Assembly (NCBI RefSeq): GCF_010093815.1
Contig: NW_022985583.1
Span: 27,405 to 65,794, forward strand
Source: Pseudovirgaria hyperparasitica
Lineage: Eukaryota; Ascomycota; Dothideomycetes; Acrospermales; Acrospermaceae
Length of the DNA stretch: 38,390 nt
Direction: 5' to 3'
This document shows positions 19,982-29,240 of this stretch, piece after piece. Position 1 is the first letter of the stretch, and the number at the start of each line of letters is the position of its first letter. Below the pieces are notes generated by a model. It searched no databases. It was not told the origin of the DNA and worked only from the letters and a program-made list of their open reading frames with translations. Made by a program: the position numbers and the translations under genes.

Positions 19982-21250
19982 TTGCTACCAAGTATATCCA
20001 CCGGTACATCACTTCATGAGTCGAGGATCACTACAGTATGTCTCACTGGCTGTACTAACTCATTGCTGACAGTAACATCAGTCTCGTCCGTTCGCATCTC
20101 CGACAATACCGAAGTTCGCGATATGCTCGACGGCTGGATGGATGTGCATCTTGCTAATTCAACTCGATTCTCTTTCGCACGCATTGGCGGACGATTCACT
20201 TTTTTCCGAGACGACGAGTCTTATGTAAAGCCCAAGAGGCCGCTTCAGTTCGTTCCAGGGCATGGGACGCATTGGTTCAAGACGAGCGGCACATGGTTTC
20301 GATATCGTAATGTGGAAGAGCACGCGCCGAGTCCACGGCAAGTAACGTACATCAGTTGCTGGGGGCGGTCCCAAAGACCAGTGCGGAGTTTTCTCAACAC
20401 ATGTCGGGAACAGTATCTAAAGGATATTGCAAAGAAAACGCTTGTCTATGAGAATCGCGATAGATCTTGGATAAAGGCGCGAGCCAGGAGGACTCGACAG
20501 CTACATACCATTATACTCGATAAATCAGTGAAGGAAACGTGGCTTCGTGATATCGAGCAGTTTCTCGATCCTAAGACTCGGGCCCAATACATGGATACCG
20601 GTCCACCTGGGACAGGGAAGACCAGTGCGACGTTGGCAATCGCAGACCGCTTTGGAACCGACGTGTACAAGCTAAATCTTGGTGCCGGCTTACAGAGCTC
20701 AGAGCTGAACAAACTCCTTGACGAGGTTCCTGAACGCTCTCTTCTCCTAGCTGAGGATATAGACGCCGTAACTTCAGCTCAAGCACGAACCTCCCACAAT
20801 GAAAACGATCCCTCCCCTGGGAATACACAGCCAGCTAAAACAGAGTCAACTACGATCAGCTTGTCAGATCTATTGAATCTTATGGATGGCGTCGCGTCTG
20901 TAGAGGGTGTGTTACTTATTCTTACCACGAATCATCCTGAAAAGTTGGATGCTGCCCTTGTGCGTCCTGGACGCATAGATCAGATGATCGAACTTGGTCT
21001 CACAACCTCAGAAGTCAACCATGATCTCTTCCATAACTTCTACAAGCAGGTGTGCGAGAGCGCTGCTGAAAATGACAACTTTTACAATGTGAGTTCGTTG
21101 GCCAAGGAATTTGCCGGGAAAGTTCCGCAGAATGAGTTCTCTCCCGCGGAAGTGCTGTCTCTCTTTCAGGAAAATATGCGCGCGCCACAGGCTGCAGTAG
21201 ATGGCGCAGAGGACTGGATGGCCAAAATCAGGCAAGGCAGGCAGAAATGA
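19982..21250 (+). CDS. BCS1-like AAA+ ATPase, N-terminus unclear, short internal deletion
   Basis: The region VRISDNTEVRDMLDGWM … FVPGHGTHWFKTSGTWF … is the BCS1 N-terminal domain, and the AAA module follows: Walker A GPPGTGKTS, Walker B LLLAEDIDAV, and LLNLMDGVASVEG…TTNHPEKLDAALVRPGR with sensor and arginine residues. BCS1 relatives are mitochondrial inner-membrane AAA proteins; fungi have many of unknown role. The usual 10-15 residues before Walker A (a GIPYRRGYLF-type stretch) are missing (TRAQYMDTGPPG), which would disturb the fold. The 5' end runs into the truncated chitinase and no clear membrane segment or start is seen. Possibly a pseudogene. Confidence 0.7.
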   Translation: MLPSISTGTSLHESRITTVCLTGCTNSLLTVTSVSSVRISDNTEVRDMLDGWMDVHLANSTRFSFARIGGRFTFFRDDESYVKPKRPLQFVPGHGTHWFKTSGTWFRYRNVEEHAPSPRQVTYISCWGRSQRPVRSFLNTCREQYLKDIAKKTLVYENRDRSWIKARARRTRQLHTIILDKSVKETWLRDIEQFLDPKTRAQYMDTGPPGTGKTSATLAIADRFGTDVYKLNLGAGLQSSELNKLLDEVPERSLLLAEDIDAVTSAQARTSHNENDPSPGNTQPAKTESTTISLSDLLNLMDGVASVEGVLLILTTNHPEKLDAALVRPGRIDQMIELGLTTSEVNHDLFHNFYKQVCESAAENDNFYNVSSLAKEFAGKVPQNEFSPAEVLSLFQENMRAPQAAVDGAEDWMAKIRQGRQK

Positions 21251-21689
21251 AACCCCGATCTTCAGTCAGAATGCATGTAATCAATGATAAGCGCCTAGTG
21301 GTCGCAGAGAGCAGAGCTAGGGTCGAGGACATTCTCTGTGAGCCTGGTGCTGCAGATCGGACTGTGCTCTTCCTCAAGGAATGTCGTGACACTATCACAC
21401 TAACCCAGAGAGTAGCCACTGGTGAAGGGGGCTGTACTTCAGGCTAGAGCCTGCATCTTTTGTACACAAGCACACTTGATTGGCCACTGATCGTACCGAA
21501 GATGTTTTTATTCTCAAGAACGTGAGGCATCCGCATGATTACAAATAAATCGATAGCACACTCTGTGCAGCAGAGATTAGGGCTGAACATCGTGCTATGG
21601 CAACAGCTTCAAACACAAGTGGCCCTTACGAGAATGCCCTCATCCATGACCCGTAACATACATATCCGGCGGCTGAGTTTACCGAGAGA
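21251..21689. other. Spacer between converging genes
   Basis: Nothing recognised beyond the 3' flanks of the BCS1-like gene and the minus-strand gene ending at 21690. Confidence 0.4.
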
Positions 21690-23015
21690 CTAGGAAAGAA
21701 GATTACTCGACACAGCCAACCCTCCGTCATCTCTACTACTATCATCCATCCATACCATTGTATTATCTGAGCTGGGCCATGACAACGAGATGTTCGTATA
21801 TGCACCATGCGGCACTCTTAATGCATGATAGGGGTAAGTTGTGCTTGATCTCAAGTTAGGATCCACTTGTGGCAGGTCCATGGAATAATAGTCGTCTTGT
21901 GGCGTCAGAAAATTATACTCTGACACATTTTTAGGAAATAATTGCTGGGACCAAAGATTTTGTCTGTGTTGAGATAGCCAGCTACCATCATTGAAGACGG
22001 AAGCAGCAGCAGCACCCATTCCGGACATGTCCACCAAGGACGAGTCGGCTTCGCAGACCACGTTGACAGGATGTTCCTGGTGGGTCAGCTGGTGAACGTC
22101 CACCGAGGCCTGATTTCTAGAATCGCGCATCAGAGGTGTTTCTGGTATCCTACTGGCCCCGATGTTAGCATCGCTGGTGTTTGTTTCGTGGTCATCGGAC
22201 TCCGCCCGGTTGTGCAACGCGTCGTTCTCTTTCTCTATCATGGAGCCATTCTCATTGGGTTTCGGACTGGTGGTGAGCTCTAGGCTGTCCACGCATCCTT
22301 TGGCTGGTTGCTCTCCTTGTTTAGTTCTGGATTTGCGACATTCGGTCATGTTGGCTACCGCATGTTGAAAATCTTGATGTAGTTGCGCGAGCGTTTCCTT
22401 GGACTCTGCGATTCTTTTGGTGGTATCTACGATTTTTTGGCATACTGTTCCAACTCTCTCATAGGGCTGTGTTCCTGCATCTTCCATGTTGGCTATCGCG
22501 TCTTCAAATCCTTGCTGTAGTTGCGTGAGCGCTTCCTGAGACTCTGCGATTCCTTCACTAGTATCTACGATTTTTTGGCATACCGTGCCAGCTGTCACAT
22601 ACAGCAGTATTCCTGCATCGCTCGTTCGAGATGGCGCCGTGATCGCAGGACCAAGTATAGTCGTCGAGACATCCGGTGGAAGACTAGCGCGTGCGGGCTC
22701 TGGTTGCGCATCCACTTCGACCGTGCCTGGCCGACGGAACAATGGCGAGTCAGGAGCTGCCGCGGAGCTGCTTACAAAGTCTGGCGATTCTGGAGACGAT
22801 GATGACCAGTCTGAATTTGCAAGATGTGAATCCGCAAGATGCGAAGGGGCTGCTGTGGGTGGGTTGTCGAGACGTCTCGGCGATTCTGGTAATGGCCCTG
22901 CGAGCGTCACCAGCGGGCCATTGGTCTGTTGTTCGTTGTTGGGACACCGTAGCTTAACAGTGGTTGTGCTTGACGAGTCGATTTCCTCACGCACCTGCAG
23001 AATTCTCTCGTTCAT
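21690..23015 (-). CDS. Hypothetical low-complexity protein with a duplicated 45-residue unit (441 aa)
   Basis: Single frame; I chose the ATG at 23015, as the 38 upstream codons to 23129 overlap a conserved plus-strand frame. The first 150 residues are Ser/Pro/Ala-rich. Residues about 165-260 hold two tandem copies of a helical unit beginning GTVCQKIVDT and ending with AIANM or AVANM, likely a coiled coil. The C-terminal 180 residues are polar with aromatic residues (YNFLTPQDDYYSMDLPQ). No domain is recognised; the composition suggests a disordered nuclear or regulatory protein. No signal peptide. Confidence 0.5.
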   Translation of the reverse strand: MNERILQVREEIDSSSTTTVKLRCPNNEQQTNGPLVTLAGPLPESPRRLDNPPTAAPSHLADSHLANSDWSSSSPESPDFVSSSAAAPDSPLFRRPGTVEVDAQPEPARASLPPDVSTTILGPAITAPSRTSDAGILLYVTAGTVCQKIVDTSEGIAESQEALTQLQQGFEDAIANMEDAGTQPYERVGTVCQKIVDTTKRIAESKETLAQLHQDFQHAVANMTECRKSRTKQGEQPAKGCVDSLELTTSPKPNENGSMIEKENDALHNRAESDDHETNTSDANIGASRIPETPLMRDSRNQASVDVHQLTHQEHPVNVVCEADSSLVDMSGMGAAAASVFNDGSWLSQHRQNLWSQQLFPKNVSEYNFLTPQDDYYSMDLPQVDPNLRSSTTYPYHALRVPHGAYTNISLSWPSSDNTMVWMDDSSRDDGGLAVSSNLLS

Positions 23016-23018
23016 CGA

Positions 23019-23246
23019 ATGCTTCCGCAGACTCCATTGGATGTTTTCTTTCAGTCCTACCCCGATTTCGACTACGATCCTTCTCTTCCTCTTTCGTATG
23101 CCAACTTGCGAAGACACAAAGAATGGCATCGTGATAGTGTCGCATCAAACGAGGCGTGGAATCAGTACCAAGAGGCACTGAAAAGCGAGTTGTACATGTG
23201 GTACGGTGCCGAGAGCGACTTGACAGCCTGGCATGCTCTTCGCTAA
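23019..23246 (+). CDS. Short conserved fungal domain (FFxxYPxFxYDP type), probably truncated
   Basis: A 75-codon frame with the pattern FFQSYPDFDYDPSLPLS … W…A…QYQEALKSELYMWYGAES..LTAWHALR. From memory this matches the opening domain of a widespread group of fungal hypothetical proteins (YP.F.YDP…W…F..AL..EF…YG.D…LW..LC), which normally continues for another 50 or more residues. Here it stops 13 bp before the stop codon of the converging ferric reductase gene. Its ATG lies 3 bp from the ATG of the divergent gene at 23015, so one of the two starts is probably wrong. Confidence 0.45.
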   Translation: MLPQTPLDVFFQSYPDFDYDPSLPLSYANLRRHKEWHRDSVASNEAWNQYQEALKSELYMWYGAESDLTAWHALR

Positions 23247-23259
23247 TATACATGTGGCT

Positions 23260-25094
23260 TTACACTGCTTGTCCCCGGTCTTTCTGGTCGGATCCAGTCT
23301 TCCTTGCCGTATGCTTCCTTACGCTTTGATAGGGGCGGAAGTCGAGCTCTTCAACCACAACTCCTCGGTCTGCCTCTTGGCAGACAGCCCTACGGATAGC
23401 TTGATTGGTCAACTTATCAACACACACTGTTGTGTAATGTTAGAAAGTGCTTCACCTTCTTCTGAGCAGCACTTACACGACACTATGGTACGGCCTTTGC
23501 GCTCGTGCAGCTCGTGCGCAATAACACATGGCGTATCCATAGCGCAGAAGGTCTGCGTGATCCGAAGACCAAGGCGTTTGATATCTCCCTTGACCGTTTT
23601 CCGCGATAGGAACTCGCCACAGACGAAAAGCTGTATGTTGAGGATCTGCTTCCCCGTCAGCGGAGCCTGGTTAAGCGATATTACCAAAGCTTACCAAGTC
23701 GCGATCTCTTGCGAGTAAGGATTGCATAGTCTCCTGTACCCACGCCATGTGGACTGTCGCATAGGTTAGTTATCTCGCTTTGGAGTTTCTCAACTACTGA
23801 GCGACTCACGCTCGCAATCCATTTGCCAAAACAATTTGACTCCTCGCGCCTTGGCGTCGTGTGCATCGTAGTTGTCGAGCAGTTGCGCTACGTAGCCGAT
23901 CTGGCCAATGATTCCAGTCCCTGTCGCGAAGAGTAAGACTGTCCCATACCCGCTCAAGTCCAATTCACGCCCGAAGGGGCCTTCGACAATTGCGCTGTAG
24001 CCTACGGCAGCCTTCAGCTGAGGTCGTGAGAGCTGACGAGTGAACCCTTTCCTTCTTTGAGCAATAATTGTAATGATCGTCTTGTCATGCTCTTGCAATG
24101 TCTGGTATATGTAGAATGGGTGAGACTCCAGGAAGGCCAGCGAGCTGGCACTAGGAACAGTAATATACACGTACTGTCCCGCACGCGGCTTCCATGAGCG
24201 AGCCAAACAAATATGCAACTGGACTGTGTCGGTCAGCAGTATATCATTGTGACCTGTGCGATGATAGACAACCTCATGCATTGTAGCACAGGGCTTTGCA
24301 CCGCCTCGTGCAACGTTGCGGTACAGTGCATAGGCAAGGCGCATCATGTTTACGGACAGGTAGATGCCAGCCGCAACCACAAGATACAGCAGCGGCGGCT
24401 TGTGATATTCCGAGTTATTAAGATGTACTCGCACAGCAATACAAACTGCGAGGAACAGAACCACGTGGGCCTTCATGAACCATTCGTAGAAGTATACGCG
24501 GATCGGACCCACAGACGATAGTAGTAGGAGTGCCATTCCAGCTGTAGCCTGTTCCACAACGGTCAGAACGAGACAAGACTCAACCGGAAGACCTACTGTG
24601 AGGGGAGCCACGTTTGGAGCTTGATTCATGGGGTGAGTCTGCAGAGCGAGAGCAATCCCGGCGTGGATGGCGGCTTCCAAGATGGCCAGGACTCCAAGAA
24701 GATAATGCACACGGAAGTATAGTGGCAAGGGAACCAGAGCAAGATCAGCCACTGCATTCATTCGAGCCCCCATGGCAAGACATGCTACATTAATGACAGA
24801 CATGCGTGCTGTCCGGCGCGAGACATCGGAGTAACCGTGTACATGCACGGCAGTCGATAACACGTTGATGAGGAAGAGTAGGACCAGTACTGTCGCGTGT
24901 GAGTGTGGAATCGAGTGCAGCAGCCGAATAACCTGCCCCGTCTTATGGCAAGCGCGGCGAAACCATCTAGCTACTGGGCGTGGGTAGAGTGAGCGTACAA
25001 CAGAGAGACATAAAGATGTGGCGAGGATAACAGCTATTGCACCGCCAAGAACGATTGAGTACCAGAACGTGAAGTCCGCGCTCTGGAGCTCCAT
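23260..25094 (-). CDS. Ferric/cupric reductase, FRE type (559 aa, four exons)
   Basis: Model: exon 1 23810-25094, exon 2 23695-23753, exon 3 23477-23645, exon 4 23260-23426; all introns are 49-56 nt with consistent phases and CTAAC-type branch sites. About seven membrane helices lie in residues 10-255. The two heme-ligand His pairs, H130/H144 and H210/H224, have the standard 13-residue spacing. The FAD motif HPFYI (325-329) and the NADPH-binding GPFG (372) and TGTGI (391) follow, and the C-terminal exons carry the ILNIQLFVCGEF and DFRPY regions. It should move electrons from cytosolic NADPH across the plasma membrane to reduce Fe(III) or Cu(II). At 559 aa it is near the short end of the family. 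The frame is intact. MITE-like palindromes lie about 130-220 bp upstream of the start codon. Confidence 0.85.
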
Positions 25095-25227
25095 AGCAAG
25101 TCTAAAGCGCAGCAGCAGTAACCGTCGCTTTTCGAGTGAGCTGGTGAATCCATTAAAGGAGTGCTCTAGCCAGGGTCAGTATTTGGCCCTGTTCTATTTA
25201 AGGAGCTGGCCTTCACCAGGTAGGAGC

Positions 25228-25313
25228 ATATACAATCGGATTTAATCCAGGGTCCTAGATTAGGATTGTATATACCTAAGTATAGCCCAAAATAAGGCCC
25301 CGGCTATACTTAG
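25228..25313 (+). repeat. Two adjacent MITE-like palindromes upstream of the ferric reductase
   Basis: 25228-25271 is an imperfect 44-bp palindrome (ATATACAATCGGAT … ATTAGGATTGTAT) shared with both arms of the segment at 32571-34535. 25275-25313 is a 39-bp palindrome (CCTAAGTATAGCC … GGCTATACTTAG) that corresponds to the joined ends of the 151-bp element at 32681-32831. Confidence 0.75.
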
Positions 25314-25368
25314 TCCGTTCTCCACAGTAGCTGCAAGCGTTCTGCAATCGTTCCATGCTAGCTACTGC

Positions 25369-25634
25369 AATGTCTGATGCTCGCTGGATCGAGTCGCAAT
25401 ACGTACGATACATGCGGATCTGCTGCGCCAAGTTCATGTTTTTCTCTACCAGCCTCTCGCAGCATCTTTCGGGCGATATTGTTGTTCGCAGGATCGTTCG
25501 TGTCTCATAATGATAGCAGACATAAATACACTGCACTGGTTGTGGTCCGGCCCATTTTTCTTCCTTGTACTAAAGATAGCCGTAATGTGGAAGGGCGCTC
25601 AAGACGCTGCACACGTTGCGCCACTGTCTATCCC
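25369..25634 (+). repeat. Dispersed repeat R1, copy 1
   Basis: 25518-25634 matches 36011-36126 in direct orientation, and 25369-25611 matches the reverse complement of 38151-38372, with a divergent middle. The minus strand of this block encodes a frame starting QCIYVCYHYET, and the 38.2-kb copy encodes QCIYVCYDYET, so the repeat is probably derived from a coding element. Confidence 0.75.
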
Positions 25635-25638
25635 CCAA

Positions 25639-26015
25639 GAGATGATAGGGTGTCAGACACATTCCGAATCCTGCACCGCGCAGTCTAAATGAACGCCCCA
25701 ACCTCGTTCCCCTCTTCCACTGAGCTTCGTACGCCGTATCTAAACCCCTTCTCTCAAGCGTAACACTGCAGCATCTTCAAAAGTCGTGCTAAAGTTTGCT
25801 CTCCCAGTGATTCTGACCTTCTTAGGCATAGCGAGAAGCGTGTCCCAGCAAGATGGTCAGTCACCTCGATTGGTCATGTACTATGATCAGTAAGCATATC
25901 CTGGAGCAACTTCAGGCGGCGCACAATACTAAACGGGCATCAGATGGCATCCAGATGCCTCGATGGATTTGATATGTTCCAAAGGAATCACGCATATTAT
26001 ATTGTCGTTCATGCT
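25639..26015 (+). pseudogene. Chitinase 5'-end duplication, copy 2
   Basis: Direct repeat of 19286-19663. The start codon of copy 1 (ATG at 19434) is GTG here (25786), the signal peptide differs at a few positions (GIARSVSQ for GIATSMSQ), and the match ends abruptly after the second barrel strand (CGTTCATGCT). It is not a functional gene. Confidence 0.8.
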
Positions 26016-26591
26016 GTGCTACCAGGCTAAGGAGCTAATTATCGTGACGTAGGACAGCTGTAGGAAGATGCAGCAAACTAACAACTACTCAACATTGACG
26101 CCATTTCAGAGAGTTTTCCCATCTACCGTGGACGACCCGTAGCGAATTCCGTGATCTTTCGAGCGCCCCTGGAATGTAGAAATGAGCATGCACACAGTGG
26201 GAAGTATCGATGGATCATGCCTGATGCCACACGCCCTCTCTTGGTTCCTGTAGTGATGAGAGCTACAGGGCGCGCAGGACGCCTCTCTGGGATATCGACG
26301 TTTGAGGCTCAGTATTCTGGGCGAGTCTTCGTTATCGTACGGCACTGTGCCTTTCGACTATCTTTAATTTGCTATCCAGGATTCTAGACTGCCAAGATTT
26401 TGGCGAGTAAACAGTGGCGCCAGTGTGCGCTATGGCGGAGGACTCAGTAAACAATACAGTGCTTGTCCTCCATCAATCACAGCGTCCGCTAGTAAGAAAG
26501 TACAGTGCACCATGCAAATGATACAAACGATAGGGGCGTCTTTTAAATCCCGCTTGTGATTATTTGCACCTGTCTAGCGAGGCTGACTTTG
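26016..26591. other. Intergenic region, no gene seen
   Basis: Short frames at 26106-26387 have no features. It forms the distal upstream region of the O-methyltransferase gene. Confidence 0.4.
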
Positions 26592-26593
26592 TG

Positions 26594-26602
26594 TTATAAA
26601 AT
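26594..26602 (+). promoter_or_regulatory. Possible TATA box of the O-methyltransferase gene
   Basis: TTATAAAAT lies 95 bp upstream of the ATG, at a usual distance for a fungal core promoter. Confidence 0.4.
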
Positions 26603-26696
26603 CAGGCAGTTCTACTATCTTTGAGAAGCTCTTGTACCACCCAGGAGCTTATCGCCACCTTCTAGACAACGCTTGTACCTACTTACATCCTGAAAC

Positions 26697-28077
26697 ATGA
26701 CTACAGAGGCACAAATTCTTGAAGCAGCACGCCGTCTCAATAAGGTGACATTCAAAACACCTCACTCACCACACAGGGGAGTAAGTGAATTAGCAGCAGG
26801 GTTCTCGCCCTCCGAGACTGTCAGTTTAGAGTCTCTAATATGCTCTATACGCGACAGAGATACTCGCAGCTCACAGGGCAAGATCTCGATTCTTGAAAGT
26901 GCCAAGGAGATTGTACGGCAATTGGAGAGCCCAGACGGGCGAGCAATGGAACTTCTCATGTCATTCTCCATCGTACCGACCTTGAAGATCGCTATGGATA
27001 TGGGTGTCTTCAAGATGCTAGCCATCCGTAGCCGAATAACAGCATCCGAGATTGCACATCAAGCCAAAGCAGAGGAGGAGTTTGTTGGTAAGCTCGGGAC
27101 AATCTATCTGTATGCTAAGCCGTCTGACACAATCAGTCCGGATAATGCGCGTACTTGTATCTATCGGTGTAGTTACCATTCTCTCTGTCCGTACATATGG
27201 ATCGACCCGGCTCTCCGATTTCTTCACTGTACCAGCAAATGCTGCTGGGATATGTGTTGTTAACGACCAAGCCCTTCGTGCTGTGTCACGGTTCTCCGAG
27301 TACGCCGCCGCCCACTCCTACCACAACCCGACAAACACGCTTACAGGCCCTTTCCAATTTGCACTTAACACCTTTGAATCCTGGTTCTCCTGGCTCTCCA
27401 CACGCCCTCACGAAGCTGCAAACTTTAACCTGTTCATGACTGGCTTCCGCAACAGCAAGCCTGCTTGGCCCATGCAATTTCCCGCAGAGAGCATCATCTT
27501 CAGCGGTATTCCTTCTAGCCAGGACAGCAGCGTCACAGTTGTTGACGTTGGCGGCGGCTTTGGCCATGACCTAAGTCTCTTTGCCGAGAAGAGTACACGC
27601 AAGCCTGGAAGACTCGTCTGTCAAGACCAAGAATCTGTCATAGCTACCGTCCCGTCAGAGCTAGCTGCTGGGATCGAATTTGTCGCACACGACTTCTTTA
27701 GAGAACAGCCAGTGAGGGGTGCCCGAGCGTATTTGCTTAAGCACATCTGCCATGACTGGCCACATGCCCTGGCACTCTCGATCCTGAAAAATATCAAGGT
27801 TGCTATGGAGCCTGGGTACTCCAAGATATTGATTATGGATCTGGTGATGCCGGAGGGAAAGGTGCCGCTGGCTGCTGCAAGTCTTGATGTCGCTATGATG
27901 ACGGGCTTCTCTGGGGCTGAGAGAGAAGAAAAACTATGGATGGAATTAGTGGACGATGCAGGACTGAGCGTGAGGAAAATCTGGAAGGGGCAGGATGGAG
28001 ATGGACTATTAGAGGTTGTTCTGGAAGAAGACAAAGACGACATAACTACAAAGCCTAGACTGACAATAGCGGGTTGA
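26697..28077 (+). CDS. SAM-dependent O-methyltransferase (443 aa, two exons)
   Basis: Model: exon 1 26697-27087, intron 27088-27136 (GTAAGC…CTGAC…CAG), exon 2 27137-28077. The N-terminal half is a helical dimerisation domain with a winged-helix region (SRITASEIAHQAKAEEEFVVR, then RVLVSIG). The C-terminal Rossmann domain has motif I VVDVGGGFG (about residues 265-273), DFF, and LLKHICHDWP with the His that acts as general base (about 336). This class methylates hydroxyls of phenolic or polyketide metabolites. The frame and key residues are intact and length is typical. Kozak context (AAACATGA) is good. The substrate cannot be read from sequence; no polyketide synthase or NRPS is in the window. 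Confidence 0.85.
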
Positions 28078-28346
28078 GATAACTGGTGGCAGTGCGCGTA
28101 GGATCTGGCAATGTTAGATTGCAACTCTTCTGATAGGGCTTGAATAGAGCTGGGATATTATCCTTACAACATCTCCCGCGAGACATTCCCTGATCATAAG
28201 ATTGACACATATGGCGCTCGTCCACGTCGCCACATTAACTTCAACTACGACAGACTGCAAATAGAGTCTAGTCATATGCTACAAGTGATGTCACAGCTCA
28301 CGGTATATTGGATTTTGGAATGCAGACCATTCAGCATCATTCATAC
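28078..28346. other. Spacer between converging genes
   Basis: No gene seen between the O-methyltransferase stop and the C2H2 gene stop. Confidence 0.4.
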
Positions 28347-29240
28347 CTAGCAAAACGACCGCGCTACACGAGCATCATGTCTCAAGCAAGCTCGCAAGAT
28401 GGTAACAAGTATCTGATCAGCCACTAGGGCACCCTTTGCTTCTCTGACACGCTCTACGAGATTCTCCCATGACACTCGCGTGTTTCGGTGGTACCTGTGC
28501 ATGTTCCCGTTGTCAACCCCAGACCTTAACACCGGCACCAGGGCTATCAGGTCTGCGTAGAGGCCTGTATTGTTCAGTTGCGGGAAGAACAGTCCTCGTG
28601 TATCTTGAACGAGATGAGTGCGGAAATGTGCTAGATAATTGTCGTGTCGCAAGAACGTCTGACGACATGGTCCTTCTTTTCGATGGCGGCCAATATCAGA
28701 GGTTCTTAACATGATATCACAAGTGAATGTGCGTTCCTGGTCGTGTGTCTCCTGGTGACGCTTTAGATGCTCTAATTTGCTGAATTTCCGACCACAATGG
28801 ACTCCTTTTACCCTCTTAGAACAGATGAACTGTCTCCGGGGCTGAACAGTTATGACGCCAGAGCATTTTTGCTTCTGCACCTTCATATTGGAAAACATAT
28901 CAAGATTGCGCGAGTAGTGTTCCCACATCGTTTCTACGTTGTATACTTCTCGACTTTTACCGGCCCCAGAGGTAGAAGATGCCGATGAGTTCGTATTAGC
29001 TGCACTCTGAGTAAGACTGCACTCAGTCCTGTGCAAAGTCACACCAGACTGGCAGTGCGATCTGCCAACAGCAATCCCCAGTCCCTCCGTACATACGTCG
29101 TCTATAACATGTGGCGATGGACAAATAGAACAGCCATCAAGATTAAGCTGCGAGTTTCGGTAGGTGACAGTATACGGACTGGAGGGTTGATTCTCGGGCC
29201 ACTGGCAAGGTGAGCTGCCAAACTGCTCACCTAGATACAT
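28347..29240 (-). CDS. Atypical C2H2 zinc-finger protein (297 aa)
   Basis: Single frame from an ATG at 29240. Residues 140-166 (C140, C149, H162, H166, with CGRKFSKLEHLKRHQETH) and 174-209 (C174, C192, H205, H209, with FLRHDNYLAHFRTH) form two fingers. The Cys-His-His half of each is canonical, but the spacing between the two Cys is 8 and 17 residues instead of 2-5. The linker (DQERTFTCD) is close to the usual TGEKP-type position. The N-terminal 100 residues are Ser/Cys-rich and the C-terminus is helical. It could be a DNA-binding regulator of the nearby O-methyltransferase, but that is inference from position. Upstream exons are possible. Confidence 0.6.
   Translation of the reverse strand: MYLGEQFGSSPCQWPENQPSSPYTVTYRNSQLNLDGCSICPSPHVIDDVCTEGLGIAVGRSHCQSGVTLHRTECSLTQSAANTNSSASSTSGAGKSREVYNVETMWEHYSRNLDMFSNMKVQKQKCSGVITVQPRRQFICSKRVKGVHCGRKFSKLEHLKRHQETHDQERTFTCDIMLRTSDIGRHRKEGPCRQTFLRHDNYLAHFRTHLVQDTRGLFFPQLNNTGLYADLIALVPVLRSGVDNGNMHRYHRNTRVSWENLVERVREAKGALVADQILVTILRACLRHDARVARSFC

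Noticed and set aside
22585-23181. 198-codon plus-strand frame
   Set aside because: Antisense of the better supported minus-strand gene 21690-23015; composition is arbitrary.
27286-28124. Minus-strand frames opposite the O-methyltransferase
   Set aside because: Shadows of a clear methyltransferase with all motifs on the plus strand.
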